A stretch of DNA of 64,000 nt from Pleodorina starrii (Eukaryota > Chlorophyta > Chlorophyceae > Chlamydomonadales > Volvocaceae): assembly GCA_030267565.1 (NCBI GenBank), contig BRXU01000013.1, positions 1,528,001-1,592,000 of the forward strand, read 5' to 3'. A program made the position numbers and the translations under genes. Shown here piece by piece: positions 1 to 10,110 of this stretch. Under the pieces are notes generated by a model that saw only the letters and a program-made list of their open reading frames with translations, ran no database searches and was not told the origin of the DNA. How positions within the stretch are numbered: the stretch's first letter is position 1; each line of letters begins with the position of its first letter.

Positions 1-323
1 CACCCCCAAGGAAACATCGCTGATACTTGATTACGCTGCCGTGCGTGTCGTACGGATTTAGTGGGGCCCCGCCCTTTTTCCGGCTTCAAGGAAGCCGACA
101 CCTGCCGACATCACCTTGTCTCGTGCTCGGACGCTAATTTGCACGCTCACAAAACAGGCTTTTGCGCGCTTTTGGAGGATTTTCTGATATCGGGTCCGCT
201 GTCGGGGCCCCGCCCGCTGTCGGGTCCGCTGTGGGGCCCCGCACGGGGCCCCGCTGTCATCATAGGGCCTTTGAATAGGATACGGCAGTGCTTTATGGAG
301 CGTCGACCCGGCATAATAAAGGA

Positions 324-329
324 TATATA
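324..329 (+). promoter_or_regulatory. TATA-like element of PLAC8 gene A
   Basis: TATATA lies 111 bp before the ATG at 435. The duplicate gene has TATATATA at 6789, 109 bp before its ATG. Conserved position in two diverged copies favours a real core promoter element; the transcription start is not known. Confidence 0.45.
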
Positions 330-434
330 CACAGCTGATCTACAGCTATTTCTTGCAGCCCAAGTTTGTCTTTTGGTCCCTAATATTTCGCATCTCTCTG
401 CCCCTTCCTCCGTAACGTTTTACCAAAAGCAATC

Positions 435-1806
435 ATGAGCGATTGGTCGACCGGCTTCTGCAGCTGGTGCGCTGAGCCTGGTGGCTGCGGGCTCTGCGGT
501 AAGTGGTGGTGCCTGCGACGCGCTCCGAAGGTCGCCGGCCCTGGGCGCCAATCTTGCCGCTTTCTGACCGGGGAATTGCTCCTTGTCTGCAGTGTACACG
601 TATTGCTGCCCGTGCTGCGCTTATGGATCGATGGTCGGAAAGATGGGTCCTGAGGTAAGGCGCTTGCGTGTGTGTGTGTGTTACATGGTTGGGGGTGCGT
701 GCCCCTCGCACTTAATTACTCTCGGCGACTTATCACCGCGTTCGGACTGCTGGGGGCCCTTCCACCCGACTGTTCACCAAAGAATCCCTGGCAGCACCTC
801 GGCTGATTTTTTCATGGAGTGTGCTGTATTTGACTGGGTGTGCTAATGCTCGGGCGACAGTACCTGCGTGACGAAAGATTCATACATAGCTGCTTGTTCC
901 TCTTGTTCACGGAGCGAGCAGCGTCAGTAGTCGTCAGTCAACGTGTGGTTGTCGGAGCGGGATGGACACTCTTTGCTGTCTCGGCTTCTCTAGGTTGACG
1001 CTAATTTACATGGTCGACGGATTGTTCGAATTCAAACCTGCCAACCTGTCTGCCAGACCGGAAGGTTCCCGCCAGAGAGGTGAACCCTCAGCCCTGCTCA
1101 GCCGCACTTGCCTTGCCGCTTCAATGTCTTCTGCTGTGCAGGAGGTATGCTGCGGTGGTAACTGCTGCGGCGCTTGCTGCCTCTACGCTATTATGGTGGA
1201 CTTGGGGTAGGTTCCGCGGATAGCGTTCAGTATGAACCCCCGGCGAAGGAACCCTCGCATGTTGCATCACTCGCCCGTGAGTTCACACGGCACCCACCAC
1301 AGCGGGATGCAAATCGTGCAGCGAGATCATGCTGCATCTGCGCGCGCTGTGCCGTATAGCCAGGCCCTGCGTCTGCCAGTCCTCCTGAGTGACCCAAGCC
1401 CCTTTCGCTCGCAGTCTGTGCTGCCTGCTGCACATGGGCGCGCGCCGGCGCGTTCGTGAGAAGTACGGCATCGAGGGCAACGGCTGCACCGACTGCATGC
1501 TCACCATGTGCTGCCCGTACTGGTAGGTAGTCTCGCGGTGGGGACTGGGGTGGGGGCCCTGCAAGGATCGGGCCTCTGCAAGTGCTAGGCCCTGAGAAAG
1601 GTGCCGGGGGCGAACCAGACCTTCCGCAAGCTTGGCGTCGGTGAAAGCCTTCTCGGCGCCTTCAGTCACGATTTCGGAAGTTAGCCGATCACCCCGCGTT
1701 CCGCGCTGTTTCGGGTTATCTAATCTTTCACCCGCTTGTGCGCTCCCCTTACCCTCACGCCCGCAGCGCCATCTGCCAGGAGACCCGCCAGCTCTCCACC
1801 AAGTAG
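435..1806 (+). CDS. PLAC8-family Cys-rich membrane-associated protein, copy A (5 exons)
   Basis: Exons 435-498, 593-654, 1142-1206, 1415-1522 and 1767-1806 join in frame with GT-AG introns to give 112 residues. The product has the PLAC8 signature in order: Cys-rich start with W-S-T-G-F-C-S-W-C, then C-V-Y-T-Y-C-C-P-C-C (the family's C-x5-CPC box), a hydrophobic Cys-rich middle (GNCCGACCLYAIMVDLG), then RRRVREKYGI, a D-C near residue 90, and the closing C-A-I-C-Q-E-T-R-Q-L. PLAC8 proteins of plants and algae (cell number regulators, cadmium resistance proteins) sit in membranes and affect cell size or metal and calcium handling; the role here cannot be read from sequence. The start is the first ATG before the conserved W; the length is normal for a minimal PLAC8 protein. 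A diverged duplicate lies 6.5 kb downstream. Confidence 0.9.
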
Positions 1807-2313
1807 GGCTCGAGGTGTACGTACGGCAAGACCTTATCTCTCATGTCAAGCCGAGCTTGACCCAGTTGGCCACGACAAACGCGTGTCGCGCGTGTGGACT
1901 GCGGTACTTTCAAGCACGCCTCGCAATTTGGAGTGGGCCGGATGAAACCTTGAGTAAACCGGCATCGCGAACACTGCGATCAATTATTCAGTCGGTGCCA
2001 TTTCCAACCCTGACGTGTTTCTCTGACCGTGGTAGGTGTTGACCCATCGGATGAGTCAATACGTGATTAATTCGCTCTTTTCGCCTAGGTTGGTCGGGTC
2101 TTGGGGCCTGTTCGGACGGAGCCGCTGCCTAGCAGGTACTTTCGGGGGGCCTGGCACAAGGCAAACGTACGACAGCAGGACTCTGAAGACAGCGGTCAGC
2201 ATTTGTTGTATACGAGCTTATGTGTGTGTGTTCGCATTCGCATAAGCGGTATGGCTGATGAGCAAAGCCATGCCGATGGCGTCCGTCTGTAGTTGTGAGT
2301 GTTGTGACTAAAT

Positions 2314-2318
2314 TGTAA
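2314..2318 (+). terminator. Candidate polyadenylation signal TGTAA for PLAC8 gene A
   Basis: TGTAA is the usual green-algal polyadenylation signal. This is the first clear one after the stop at 1806 (508 bp downstream); another is at 2612-2616. The distance is within the range of volvocine 3' UTRs. Confidence 0.4.
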
Positions 2319-3224
2319 ATTGCTACCAGAATTGCCACCCTGCTTTCGAAATGCACAACCAGCAGTCGATGTGCCTGCGGCAGGAGGAAGACAGTGCTGT
2401 TACCTTGGTAACAAGAAAGCCAGTACGGGAAAGCGAAAGCCGTATGTCTTTAGTACCGGTATCTGGTTATGTCCTTCGTTGTGCCACACTCGTCTTCTGT
2501 TTGTCCTAATGTCTCAGGTTACTGTTTGTATCTTTCTTCTGTTTTTTTCGCGGGGCTGAAGGGGTTAATGAGCCTCCGGGTTCGTTTGAGCCGTACGAGC
2601 TCACTGAAGCTTGTAACATCCATCCATCAATCCATCCAAGTATCTGGAAGGTGCCTGCTGGGCTTCCGAGAGATAATGTACTCATGGGTTCCCCGGGTAC
2701 CCCATCAGGGTTCCCCGTACCCCGCTAACAACCGTTTTTTCCTCAGTGCCTCGCTCCCACACCGATCGCATCAGGCGCCGTGTGGCATGTGGCAACCTTC
2801 GCGTATTCCAAGCAAACTGATCAATCATGAGCCGAGATAAGGCAGGTCTGGCACGTTGCCTCTGTGACGCACTATGGAGCAGGATGGAGCAGATCGGGTT
2901 AGATCGGGTAAGACTGTACCCGATCTACCCTTTCAACGCCCTCCCTCGCACCACATGCGTGGGATCGATCAATACGGCCGAGTTAGGCGGCCAACGTCAC
3001 GCGATTGGGCCCGGCAGCAATGCGTGCTGTTTTGCAGCCGCGGCCGTCCGCCCTGTTTGCTGTGCTGTGCGAGCGGTGCACGGCGGGGCGTACAGCGAGT
3101 GCGCCGCGCTATGGCCTACGATAATCTTGACTTGATTGGGCTGGACCGGATTCTGAATGTGGCACATGAAGAGAGCCAAGCAAGCACCATGGCTACGAGG
3201 GCAACGTGCCCAAACCTACGTCCA

Positions 3225-3500
3225 AGCACAGGCGCAACTGCTGGCTCAAGGCCAGCCGTAGAGCTTGTTTAGGCTTGTGCGAGACTGCCGGCCGAGGCAC
3301 GCTATTTGCAAGACCAGGCGCACCTTTGACAACGGTGGCAAACCCAGACAACACAGGATTGAGAAAATGGGCTCATGTGCAGGAGGTCCAGTCGGCTACG
3401 TTCACGTTACGCATTTGAATCGGTATGTGTATGATATTTCAAGCGAAGCTGTATGCCTGGCAACAGACCTCCCCCTTCCCAGACCGTGTAAGCAGGTGTA
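3225..3500 (+). repeat. Exon-like direct repeat, copy 1
   Basis: Pairs with 3645-3905, offset near 411 bp. In the best frame it reads RLVRDCRPRHAICK followed by an Arg/Lys-rich stretch ending QHRIEKM. The second copy reads RLVRDCRPKHAIFK and ends KHRLVKM. Several differences between copies are synonymous or conservative, which suggests the ancestor was coding. The family is not recognised. Confidence 0.55.
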
Positions 3501-3644
3501 AGGCTTGCACACAGTACGCACGATGTTCACGCAGCTCTTCACTCAATCAAGAACCTTTACTTGTTATTTGGGCTGGTCTACATGAGCAGCAGAAAGTATT
3601 AACGATACGAGGTCCACAAGCCCAATAAAAGCTGCTGTGTTCGG

Positions 3645-3905
3645 TCACAGGTGCAAGGCAAACCACATTCAGAGCTTGATTAGGCTTGTGCGAGACTGTC
3701 GGCCGAAGCACGCGATTTTCAAGGCCTGGCACAATGTCATCAACACATCCAAACGCAGGAAACATAGGCTTGTTAAAATGTGCAAGGAATTTAGTCGGGC
3801 CGCCGGCTACAATCTCGTTACGCAATTGTATTGTAGTGCACACGATGTCGTATGTCGGACAGCAGACCCTTCGTAGCATCGTAGGCCCTAGGCCGTGTGA
3901 GGCTC
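3645..3905 (+). repeat. Exon-like direct repeat, copy 2
   Basis: Diverged partner of 3225-3500. The anchor is the shared GAGCTTG..TTAGGCTTGTGCGAGACTG around 3672. The shared TTAG just before the reading frame resembles a splice acceptor in both copies. No start codon or complete gene model could be built. Confidence 0.55.
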
Positions 3906-4512
3906 GGGGCTGCCTTAAAAGTTGATTTGATATTACTCCATCTACGCGCACGGACCGACAGAGTCACAATACTGGTTGTTCACAAAAGTGCCGGCTGCCA
4001 GTGGCTCAGGCCGCTCAGGCCTACGTGGCTCCTACTCCCGGAAGTCTAGCCGCAGATCATTGAACTTCTAATTCCATGCGCACACTTTGCAAAGGTGCCC
4101 AAAGAGGGCCATTCGACCCACAAAGCGACTCGACTGGCATAAATGTTGGCATAGTCCAGGAATATGCCCCTGCCGCCGTCGCCGATGCCGCTGCCGCGGC
4201 ATGACAACGGGAGCTCCGGAGCTTGCAAAGCTGATGCTGCAATGGAGCAGCGAATGGTCGGTGCGGCGCCGGCGAAATAGGTCAACGTGCAGTACCTGAT
4301 GGTCCTGCTTAAGGTGTTTGCAGGTAGGCAAGCCTTCAAGGGTGTCACTCACTTACGACATGGACATGACGCATAAATCATTTTCTGCGTGTTCTCGGCG
4401 CCGCGTGCTTTATCAGGCGGGCCGCTGAGCTGGGCTGGGGCAGGGGATAGGCCGCGCGACAAATGCAGCCATGCCCTGCGTGCTGAAATACATCAAACGG
4501 GACCGTAATAGG

Positions 4513-4665
4513 CTAAGAGGAGCGGAAGGCCTCGCCGTCGGTGTTGGTAACAGCATCTATCTTCGATGCCTCGCACATTTTCATGAAGGCATTGCTTGCC
4601 TTTGACCGGTTACCATGTCGCCACTTGATAATGTGGTTCTCATTGAGAACCAGGCGGGGTACCAT
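4513..4665 (-). other. Short open frame, 50 residues, unassigned
   Basis: On the minus strand an ATG at 4665 opens a frame running to TAG at 4513-4515, with an in-frame TGA a little upstream. The product starts MVPRLVLNENHIIKWRHGN and is basic in the middle, acidic toward the end. Most codons have C or G in the third position, as in the real genes here. It could be a last exon or a remnant; no domain is recognised. Confidence 0.2.
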
Positions 4666-6562
4666 GTTGCTGGTTTTACGTTGCGAAGCTCAGACGCTGT
4701 GAGATTTCTCGAGTGTTGTCGCCCGTGCCCTTGGTGACGAGCTCGACTGCCGGCGGCTGCGGTCCCTTCGATGCGGGTGCCGCCCTTTGTTCGTCGCCAC
4801 GAGTGATGCATGGCTGTGTCGCCCCCTGCCGTGAACACGCTTGTGTGGGACGTCACTTGCTTAGTAGCTGTGGCTGCCTTGGAGCGCGGCCGGAGATGTT
4901 GTACTCGGCGTGCATAGATGACGGTGTTGACCCTTCTGTTGCCGTGCGGCACACGTGTATGACTATGGCTGCCGACGTTTGGGCTGGCTTGCTGCCGTTC
5001 GCTTCGCTTGGGTCGGCGGGCCGGTGGCTGGGCGGAGGTCCCCCTGAGGTCCCACCCTTTCCTCGCCTACAACCCTGCTTGCTTGGTTGCTTTTATTCCC
5101 GGGGCCCCCCTGACGTGGCGCCCCCATCTTGACGATCCCTGTGCTCGATTGTTTTCTAGGTCTGGTGAACGTGCATGGTCTGGCATTGGCCCATGTTCTG
5201 GCCGCCTCGCCCGTAGCTGACCTTCGTACATCGACTGGCTGCTCCGTTTCAGGGGTGGTATGGCGCTTGCATCCTCTCGCATCTCTGGTTGCTTGTTGGC
5301 CTTGGCACACCTCCTCTCTGCCTCTTTTTGCCGTGTTGTTGTCATCCACGATGTCGTTGTGCTGATCTGCCGCGTTGCGCCCTTGCGCTGATCTTAAGGC
5401 TTTGGTCCGGGCCCTGTACCCGACAGGCCCGAGGGGCTTGCGACATATATGGGCTTCCGCTTGCCCGCACCGTGCCGTAAAGCGCCGTAAAGCGGGTTAA
5501 CAGCTTTGTCTTCTAGGGATATGGCCTGGCTGGCCAGGGCTGGCCAACTCCCCCTTCGTGTTCTGTTCCCTTGGTTCCAACGCTGGTGACACATTCTGCC
5601 CATTGGGGACATTGCTGCCCATCGGGAACATTGCCCCCTTGCAAAGCTTTTGTGGCAATTTCACAGTCTGCAGAGCCTCTGACCATGGGACGGGACCCTT
5701 CAGCGGTCAGCCGTCGGCACCGCTGGGAGGATGGTGCGATGTGGCATTCATCGAAGATCCTTCGGGTGCCCTGCAACGCACCCATTCGTGCTCCTTGCCC
5801 CCTCGTTGCCCCGGAGCCGCAGCGCCGCAGGCCGCACATAGCCTCTTGGCCATGGCGCCAGCTGCTTAGTTTTGCGCTTTGCCGACGGCTGGGGGCGATT
5901 GAGCTTAGTGTAGAACGGTGCAGGTTTGCAGAGATGAGCCTGCTGCTGCCTGCGAGCCCAGCAGCCCACCTCGTCCGTTGACATTTTGCCGCTGCCCCCC
6001 CTTATCGCAGATATGACCGCTTTCGCCGCATGGAAAGCCTGGGAGAGCCGCAACACCTGGCCCGGGATGGGCGCATACGAAGGCAACATGAGCACGGAAA
6101 GCTGCGGAGTTGAAGCTAATTGGACTCGTGGCGTAGCGTGGCAGCGGAACTAGCGAAGCGAACGCCCCTGGGTCGGTCGGGACCCGGTGGACGGCACGCG
6201 TGGTGCTGCTACTTGCGCACGGGGCCCTGATGCAGACTGCTGGTAAGCTGACAAATATATGCATTCGTCCGCTTAGTAGCTCTAAAGCTCTGCAATCAGT
6301 GGCGGCTCTTATGGCGTTTTTGAGGGGTCATTGCGGCACGGCCGCCTGCACTTTAAGGTTTCCGTTAAAGTGATGGAAATGCAGTAGGGGCGTTCTCTGT
6401 TGCAGGCCGGGGCAGGACTGTGGCAGTGTGGAATGGCGGAGAACGTGAGCGCGAAAGTGTGTCGACAGTTCAAAAGCCCAAAGCCCCCGCAAATGTAGCA
6501 AAGGATATTTTCAATGATCGATGAATTGTTTTACTGTGTATGCGCAAGCTCTGTTCCTGATG

Positions 6563-6570
6563 TATAAAAA
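6563..6570 (+). promoter_or_regulatory. TATAAAAA box upstream of PLAC8 gene B
   Basis: A perfect TATAAAAA lies 335 bp before the ATG at 6898, just outside the left edge of the duplicated block, so copy A lacks it. It may give gene B a second, longer transcript or belong to unrelated sequence. Confidence 0.3.
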
Positions 6571-6788
6571 CCGGCTCGAACTCCGGCCTTGTTGCACGCG
6601 TGTTCTTCCCTTGCTCGCACGCTAATTCGCACGCTCACAGAACAGGCTTTTGCGCGCTTTTGGTTGATTGTTTGATATTGGGCCCGCTATCTGGATGGTT
6701 GCCCCGCACGGGGCCCCGCTGTCATCATAGGGCCTTTGAATAGGATACGGCAGTGCTCTATGGAGCGTCGACCCGACATAATAAATGA

Positions 6789-6796
6789 TATATATA
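6789..6796 (+). promoter_or_regulatory. TATA-like element of PLAC8 gene B
   Basis: TATATATA 109 bp before the ATG at 6898, matching the position of the element in copy A (111 bp before its ATG). Confidence 0.45.
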
Positions 6797-6897
6797 GCTG
6801 ATCTACAGCTATTTCTTGCAGCCCAAGTTTGTCTTTTGGTCCCTAATATTTCGCATCTCTCTGCCCCTTCCTCCGTAACGTTTTACCAAAAGCAATC

Positions 6898-8190
6898 ATG
6901 AGCGATTGGTCGACTGGCTTCTGCAGCTGGTGCGCCGAGCCTGGTGGCTTCGGGCTCTGCTGTAAGTGTTGCCCGAGACGCGCTCCGAAGGTCGCCCTAG
7001 ACGCCAATCTTGCCGCTTTCTGACGGAGGAATTTCTCCTTATCTGCAGTGTACACGTATTTCTGCCCGTGCTGCTCCTATGGATCCATGGTCGGAAAGAT
7101 GGGTCCTGAGGTAGGCGCTTGCGCACTTGGGCGATTTATTACCGCGTTCGGACTGCTGGAGGCCCCGCCACCCGACTGTTCACCCAAGGATCTCTGGCAG
7201 CTCCTTGGCTGATCTTTTCATGCAGCGTGCCTGTATTTTACTGGGTGTGCTAATGCTCGGGCGACCTTAGACGAAAGATTCATAGCTGCATGTTCATGAG
7301 CAGCGTCAGTCAACGTGTAATTGTCGGAGCGGGACGGACAAACGTTTGCTGTATCTAAGTCGATGCTTATTTACATGGTCAGCGAATTGTTCGAATTCAA
7401 ACCTGCAAAACTGTCTGCCAGACCGGAAGGTTCCCGCCAGAGATGTGAACCTTCAGCCGCACTTGCCTGGCCCTGCGCCGCTTCAATGTCTTCTGCTGTG
7501 CAGGAGGTATTCTGCGGTGGTAACTGCTGTGGCGCTTGCTGCTGCTACGCTATTTTGTGGGACTTGGGGTAGGTTCCGCTGATAGCGTTCAGTATGGATT
7601 CCCAACGATTCTGCATGGCGCACGTTGGCTACTCGCATGTTGCTTCACTCGCCCGTGAGTTCGCGCGGTACCCATGTACCACATCCTGATGCAAGTCTTG
7701 CATCAGCAGTCTTGCAGCAAGATCGTGCTGCATCTGCGCGCGCTGTGCCGTGTAGCCAGGCCCTGTGTCTGCCAGTCCTCCTGATTAACCCAAGCCCCTT
7801 CCGCTCGCAGTCTGTGCTGCCTGCTGCACATGGGCGCGCGCCGGCGCATTCGTGAGAAGTACGGCATCCAGAGCAACGGCTGCAACGACTGCATGCTCAC
7901 CATGTGCTGCCCGCTCTGGTAGGTAGTCTCGTGGTCGGGACTGGGCGTTCCTTCCAGGATTGGTCAAGTGTAAGGCCCTGAGAAAGGTGCCGGCGGCGAA
8001 CCAGGGATTTCGCGACGTCTGCGAAAGCATTTTCAGCGCCTTCCGTCAGCGCCCTCCGGAATTAGCCGATCACCCCGCGTTCCGCGCTGTTTCGGGTTAT
8101 CTCATCTTTCACCCGCTTGTGCGCTCCCCTTACCCTCACCCCCGCAGCGCCATCTGCCAGGAGACCCGCCAGCTCTCCAAGTCTACTTAA
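6898..8190 (+). CDS. PLAC8-family Cys-rich membrane-associated protein, copy B (5 exons)
   Basis: Exons 6898-6961, 7049-7110, 7504-7568, 7811-7918 and 8148-8190 join in frame to 113 residues. Compared with copy A there are about 13 substitutions plus a different tail (KST instead of TK). Several swap Cys for Phe or Leu for Cys: the key box here reads C-L-Y-T-Y-F-C-P-C-C, closer to the plant consensus CLxxxxCPC than copy A. The RRRIREKYGI, D-C and CAICQETRQL motifs are kept and no frame is broken, so both copies look functional. As for copy A, membrane association and a role in size control or ion handling are family knowledge and were not read from this sequence. Confidence 0.9.
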
Positions 8191-8570
8191 AACGGAGTAG
8201 GGCGTGAGGTGTATTGCAAGACCTGATCCCTCATATCAAGCCGAGTTTTTCGCGCGTGTGGACTGTGGTGCGAGCACGCCTCGCAAATTGGCGTGTGCCG
8301 GATGAAAACTGGAGAACCAGCCTCGAGAACACTGCGATCAATGATTCAGTCCATGCCAATGCCAACACTGACGTATTTCTCTGACCGTAGTTTTGACGCA
8401 TTACGTGATCATTTTAGTTGCGAGCACTTGATTGGACCCAATCTTTACGCGTTTACTGTCGTACTGCTTGCCCCTCATGCTGTATGTATGGGTCCACTGT
8501 ACAACGGTTCATCCATGTGGGCATGTTTGTTCTCGCGTCTATGCGACGACGCTGTCTAATCGTGGTGATT

Positions 8571-8575
8571 TGTAA
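8571..8575 (+). terminator. Candidate polyadenylation signal TGTAA for PLAC8 gene B
   Basis: First clear TGTAA after the stop at 8190, 381 bp downstream. A second lies at 8698-8702. Confidence 0.45.
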
Positions 8576-9119
8576 TATGACAATCGCTTGTTAATAAGAA
8601 CGTGGAGCTCAAGATCGTTATCGTATAGTCGCCAGAGTACGACAACTGTTCCGGCTGTGGGTCCGTCGGGACGAGGCTTCAGCTGAATTAGTATAATTGT
8701 AACGAGGATCGCTAAAATGTTACCCGCCACACTGAAGGGGTGCTTCAAATGCAGGACTGTCAGTCCGGACGGATTAGGGGCGTATCTTCGTGTCAGCAGC
8801 GAAGCTACACGGAGCGAAGCTACAGCTAGCGGGGCAATAGGGAGGCCTCGTCGCAGGGCGGGGGAGGTTATGCTTGACTCCGATCCCCTTACGCCTCCCC
8901 CATCGCTAGCATGGGTACCGATTCGTTTCAGGAGATCGTGACCATGCAAAAGACCATGACGGGAATGATAAGCGATTACCGGTAGCATGAGCTGCGCGCC
9001 TGCGCCCCTCCGTCCCCGAATGCCCGGCTGTCATCGTCGCGCCCTCGCCTCAACACCCTCTCCACATGCAACCCGGCTTCCGCGCGCGCATTCCACCTTC
9101 TTGTCCATACTTATTTAGG
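8576..9119. other. Intergenic sequence after PLAC8 gene B
   Basis: No exon-like segment with matching splice sites was seen on either strand. The 3' part turns C-rich toward 9110, where an acceptor-like TTATTTAG precedes the gene fragment at 9120. Confidence 0.5.
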
Positions 9120-9365
9120 GAGACGGGGCAGGAGCTGGACCGCACCAAGTCGCGCGAGCTAACGGAGGGCAAGGCGCGGCTGCCGGCGTGCGAGGTGTAG
9201 TCGCAGCAGTACGAGCAACGCTACGTGAGCGTCATGTCCATGACGGCGGCGATCAAGGCTGGCATCTCGGACTCTTCTATCGCATCGGCTGCAACACGCC
9301 GGCAGTTCGCGACCTGCTGGGCGAGGAGGGGCGGACAGAGGCAGAGCACCTTCGCCCTCCGTTAG
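9120..9365 (+). pseudogene. Exon remnant with an internal stop, unknown protein
   Basis: After the acceptor-like TTATTTAG at 9111-9118 a frame reads ETGQELDRTKSRELTEGKAR and continues to CEV, is broken by TAG at 9198-9200, then resumes as SQQYEQRYVSVMSMTAAIKAG and ends at TAG 9363-9365. Codon use is as GC3-rich as in the real genes, so this was probably coding. No start, partner exon or family could be assigned. It could be a duplicated last exon that decayed. A sequencing error at the internal stop cannot be excluded. Confidence 0.4.
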
Positions 9366-9377
9366 CCACCATAAGAC

Positions 9378-9860
9378 ATGCCAGCCCTGCGCCAGGAGCG
9401 ATCTGCGCCGGCGCTCCTCCAGAGGGGCGTAAATAGAAGATATCGCAGCGAGGGAACGGAGACGGCGTTAGCGAACGGACCCGGAACCCCCGGGGGGCAA
9501 TTCTTACCGAACATACCTGTAACCTTACCAAGACGAGCGGCACAGCGACTGTGTCGCCGCCAGACCAACCCGGGGGCAATGGGAAGGGACGCGCAAAGGC
9601 GGGAGGTGGACAGGGAGGGGACGGCAAATGCAAGGAACGAAAGCAAGGAGCAGGGCAGAGAGCGCGCCGGGCCGGGGGGCACGGCAGGGCCCCGCAGGGC
9701 TACCCAAACAACCGTGCGGCCCAAGCGGCCATCGCATGCGGCCACGCCGGGGCAGACAAAGCAGGCTCCTATGTGCGAGGCGAAGGCACCGCGAGGTCTC
9801 CATCGGGGGGTTTCCGTTCGCTGACACCGCCACCGCTCCTCACTCCACCGCTGCGGCACC
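9378..9860 (-). repeat. Dispersed repeat, copy in minus orientation
   Basis: Read on the minus strand, this stretch contains CCTGCTTTGTCTGCCCCGGC near 9770, followed by a GCATGCGATGGCC-type segment and TGCGGGGCCCTGCCGTGCC. The plus strand at 15125-15190, inside an intron of the SMP-C2 gene, contains the same blocks with few changes. Both are followed by CTTTCGTTCC-type pyrimidine-rich sequence. It is probably a non-autonomous mobile element or its remnant; no terminal repeats were identified. Confidence 0.5.
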
Positions 9861-9973
9861 ACCCGCCCTGTTCACCCGTCCGCGCCGCCGCCAGCTCAGC
9901 CTTATTACCGGTTTGGACTGCCGTACTCTATTCACCCACCTCACCTACGCCCCCCTCCCCTCCCTGGACAGTT

Positions 9974-10110
9974 ATGTCTTGGGACGACCACGACATCTTG
10001 GCCGGCTGGGGCTCCTACCCCACCTACCGGTACCTGCAGCAGTCAGTCGTGTTTCGGGGGGTGTTCGGGGCAGCTCTGCGCTGGTACTGCATATTAGAGC
10101 AGCACTGCAG
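9974..10110 (+). other. Orphan exon candidate
   Basis: An acceptor-like CCTGGACAG ends at 9971. An ATG at 9974 opens a frame starting MSWDDHDILAGWGSYPTYRY and ending ...LEQHCR at a strong donor CTGCAG|GTGGGT after 10110. The codons are GC3-rich. No continuation exon was found: the following 150 bp is a GGGTGGGTTGGCGGGTGGCT-type repeat. It may be the first exon of a gene I could not complete, or a fragment. Confidence 0.35.

Larger units (their letters stand above)
130..2075 (+). repeat. Left copy of a direct segmental duplication (PLAC8 gene A with flanks)
   Basis: Sequence from roughly 130 to 2075 aligns by eye, in the same orientation, with roughly 6610 to 8413. The match covers the upstream region (for example the stretch ending in GGGCCTTTGAATAGGATACG), all five exons, parts of the introns and about 270 bp after the stop. 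The ends were set where similarity fades and are approximate. Copy A carries extra GGGGCCCCGC-type repeats at about 195-260 that are shortened in copy B. Confidence 0.85.
2076..6609. other. Spacer between the PLAC8 duplicates, no assignable gene
   Basis: The sequence is less GC-rich than the genes and has many short open frames on both strands, none with a recognisable domain. Three things stand out. A diverged direct repeat lies at about 3225-3500 and 3645-3905. A short minus-strand open frame lies at 4513-4665. A minus-strand open stretch at 4046-4348 contains GIFLDYANIYASRVALWVEW but matches no family I know. Old gene or transposon remnants are the likeliest content. Confidence 0.6.
6610..8413 (+). 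repeat. Right copy of the direct segmental duplication (PLAC8 gene B with flanks)
   Basis: Counterpart of about 130-2075 in direct orientation. Exon lengths are the same for exons 1-4 (64, 62, 65, 108 bp), while intron lengths and the promoter-proximal GGGGCCCC repeats differ. Confidence 0.85.

Noticed and set aside
1021..1045. GTTCGAATTC stretch resembling a tRNA B box (also near 7390)
   Set aside because: No A box or cloverleaf could be folded around it, and it lies in the duplicated PLAC8 intron.
4963..5839. Several 90-130-codon open frames on both strands
   Set aside because: They overlap each other in different phases, lack known motifs and splice partners, and have no consistent third-position bias.
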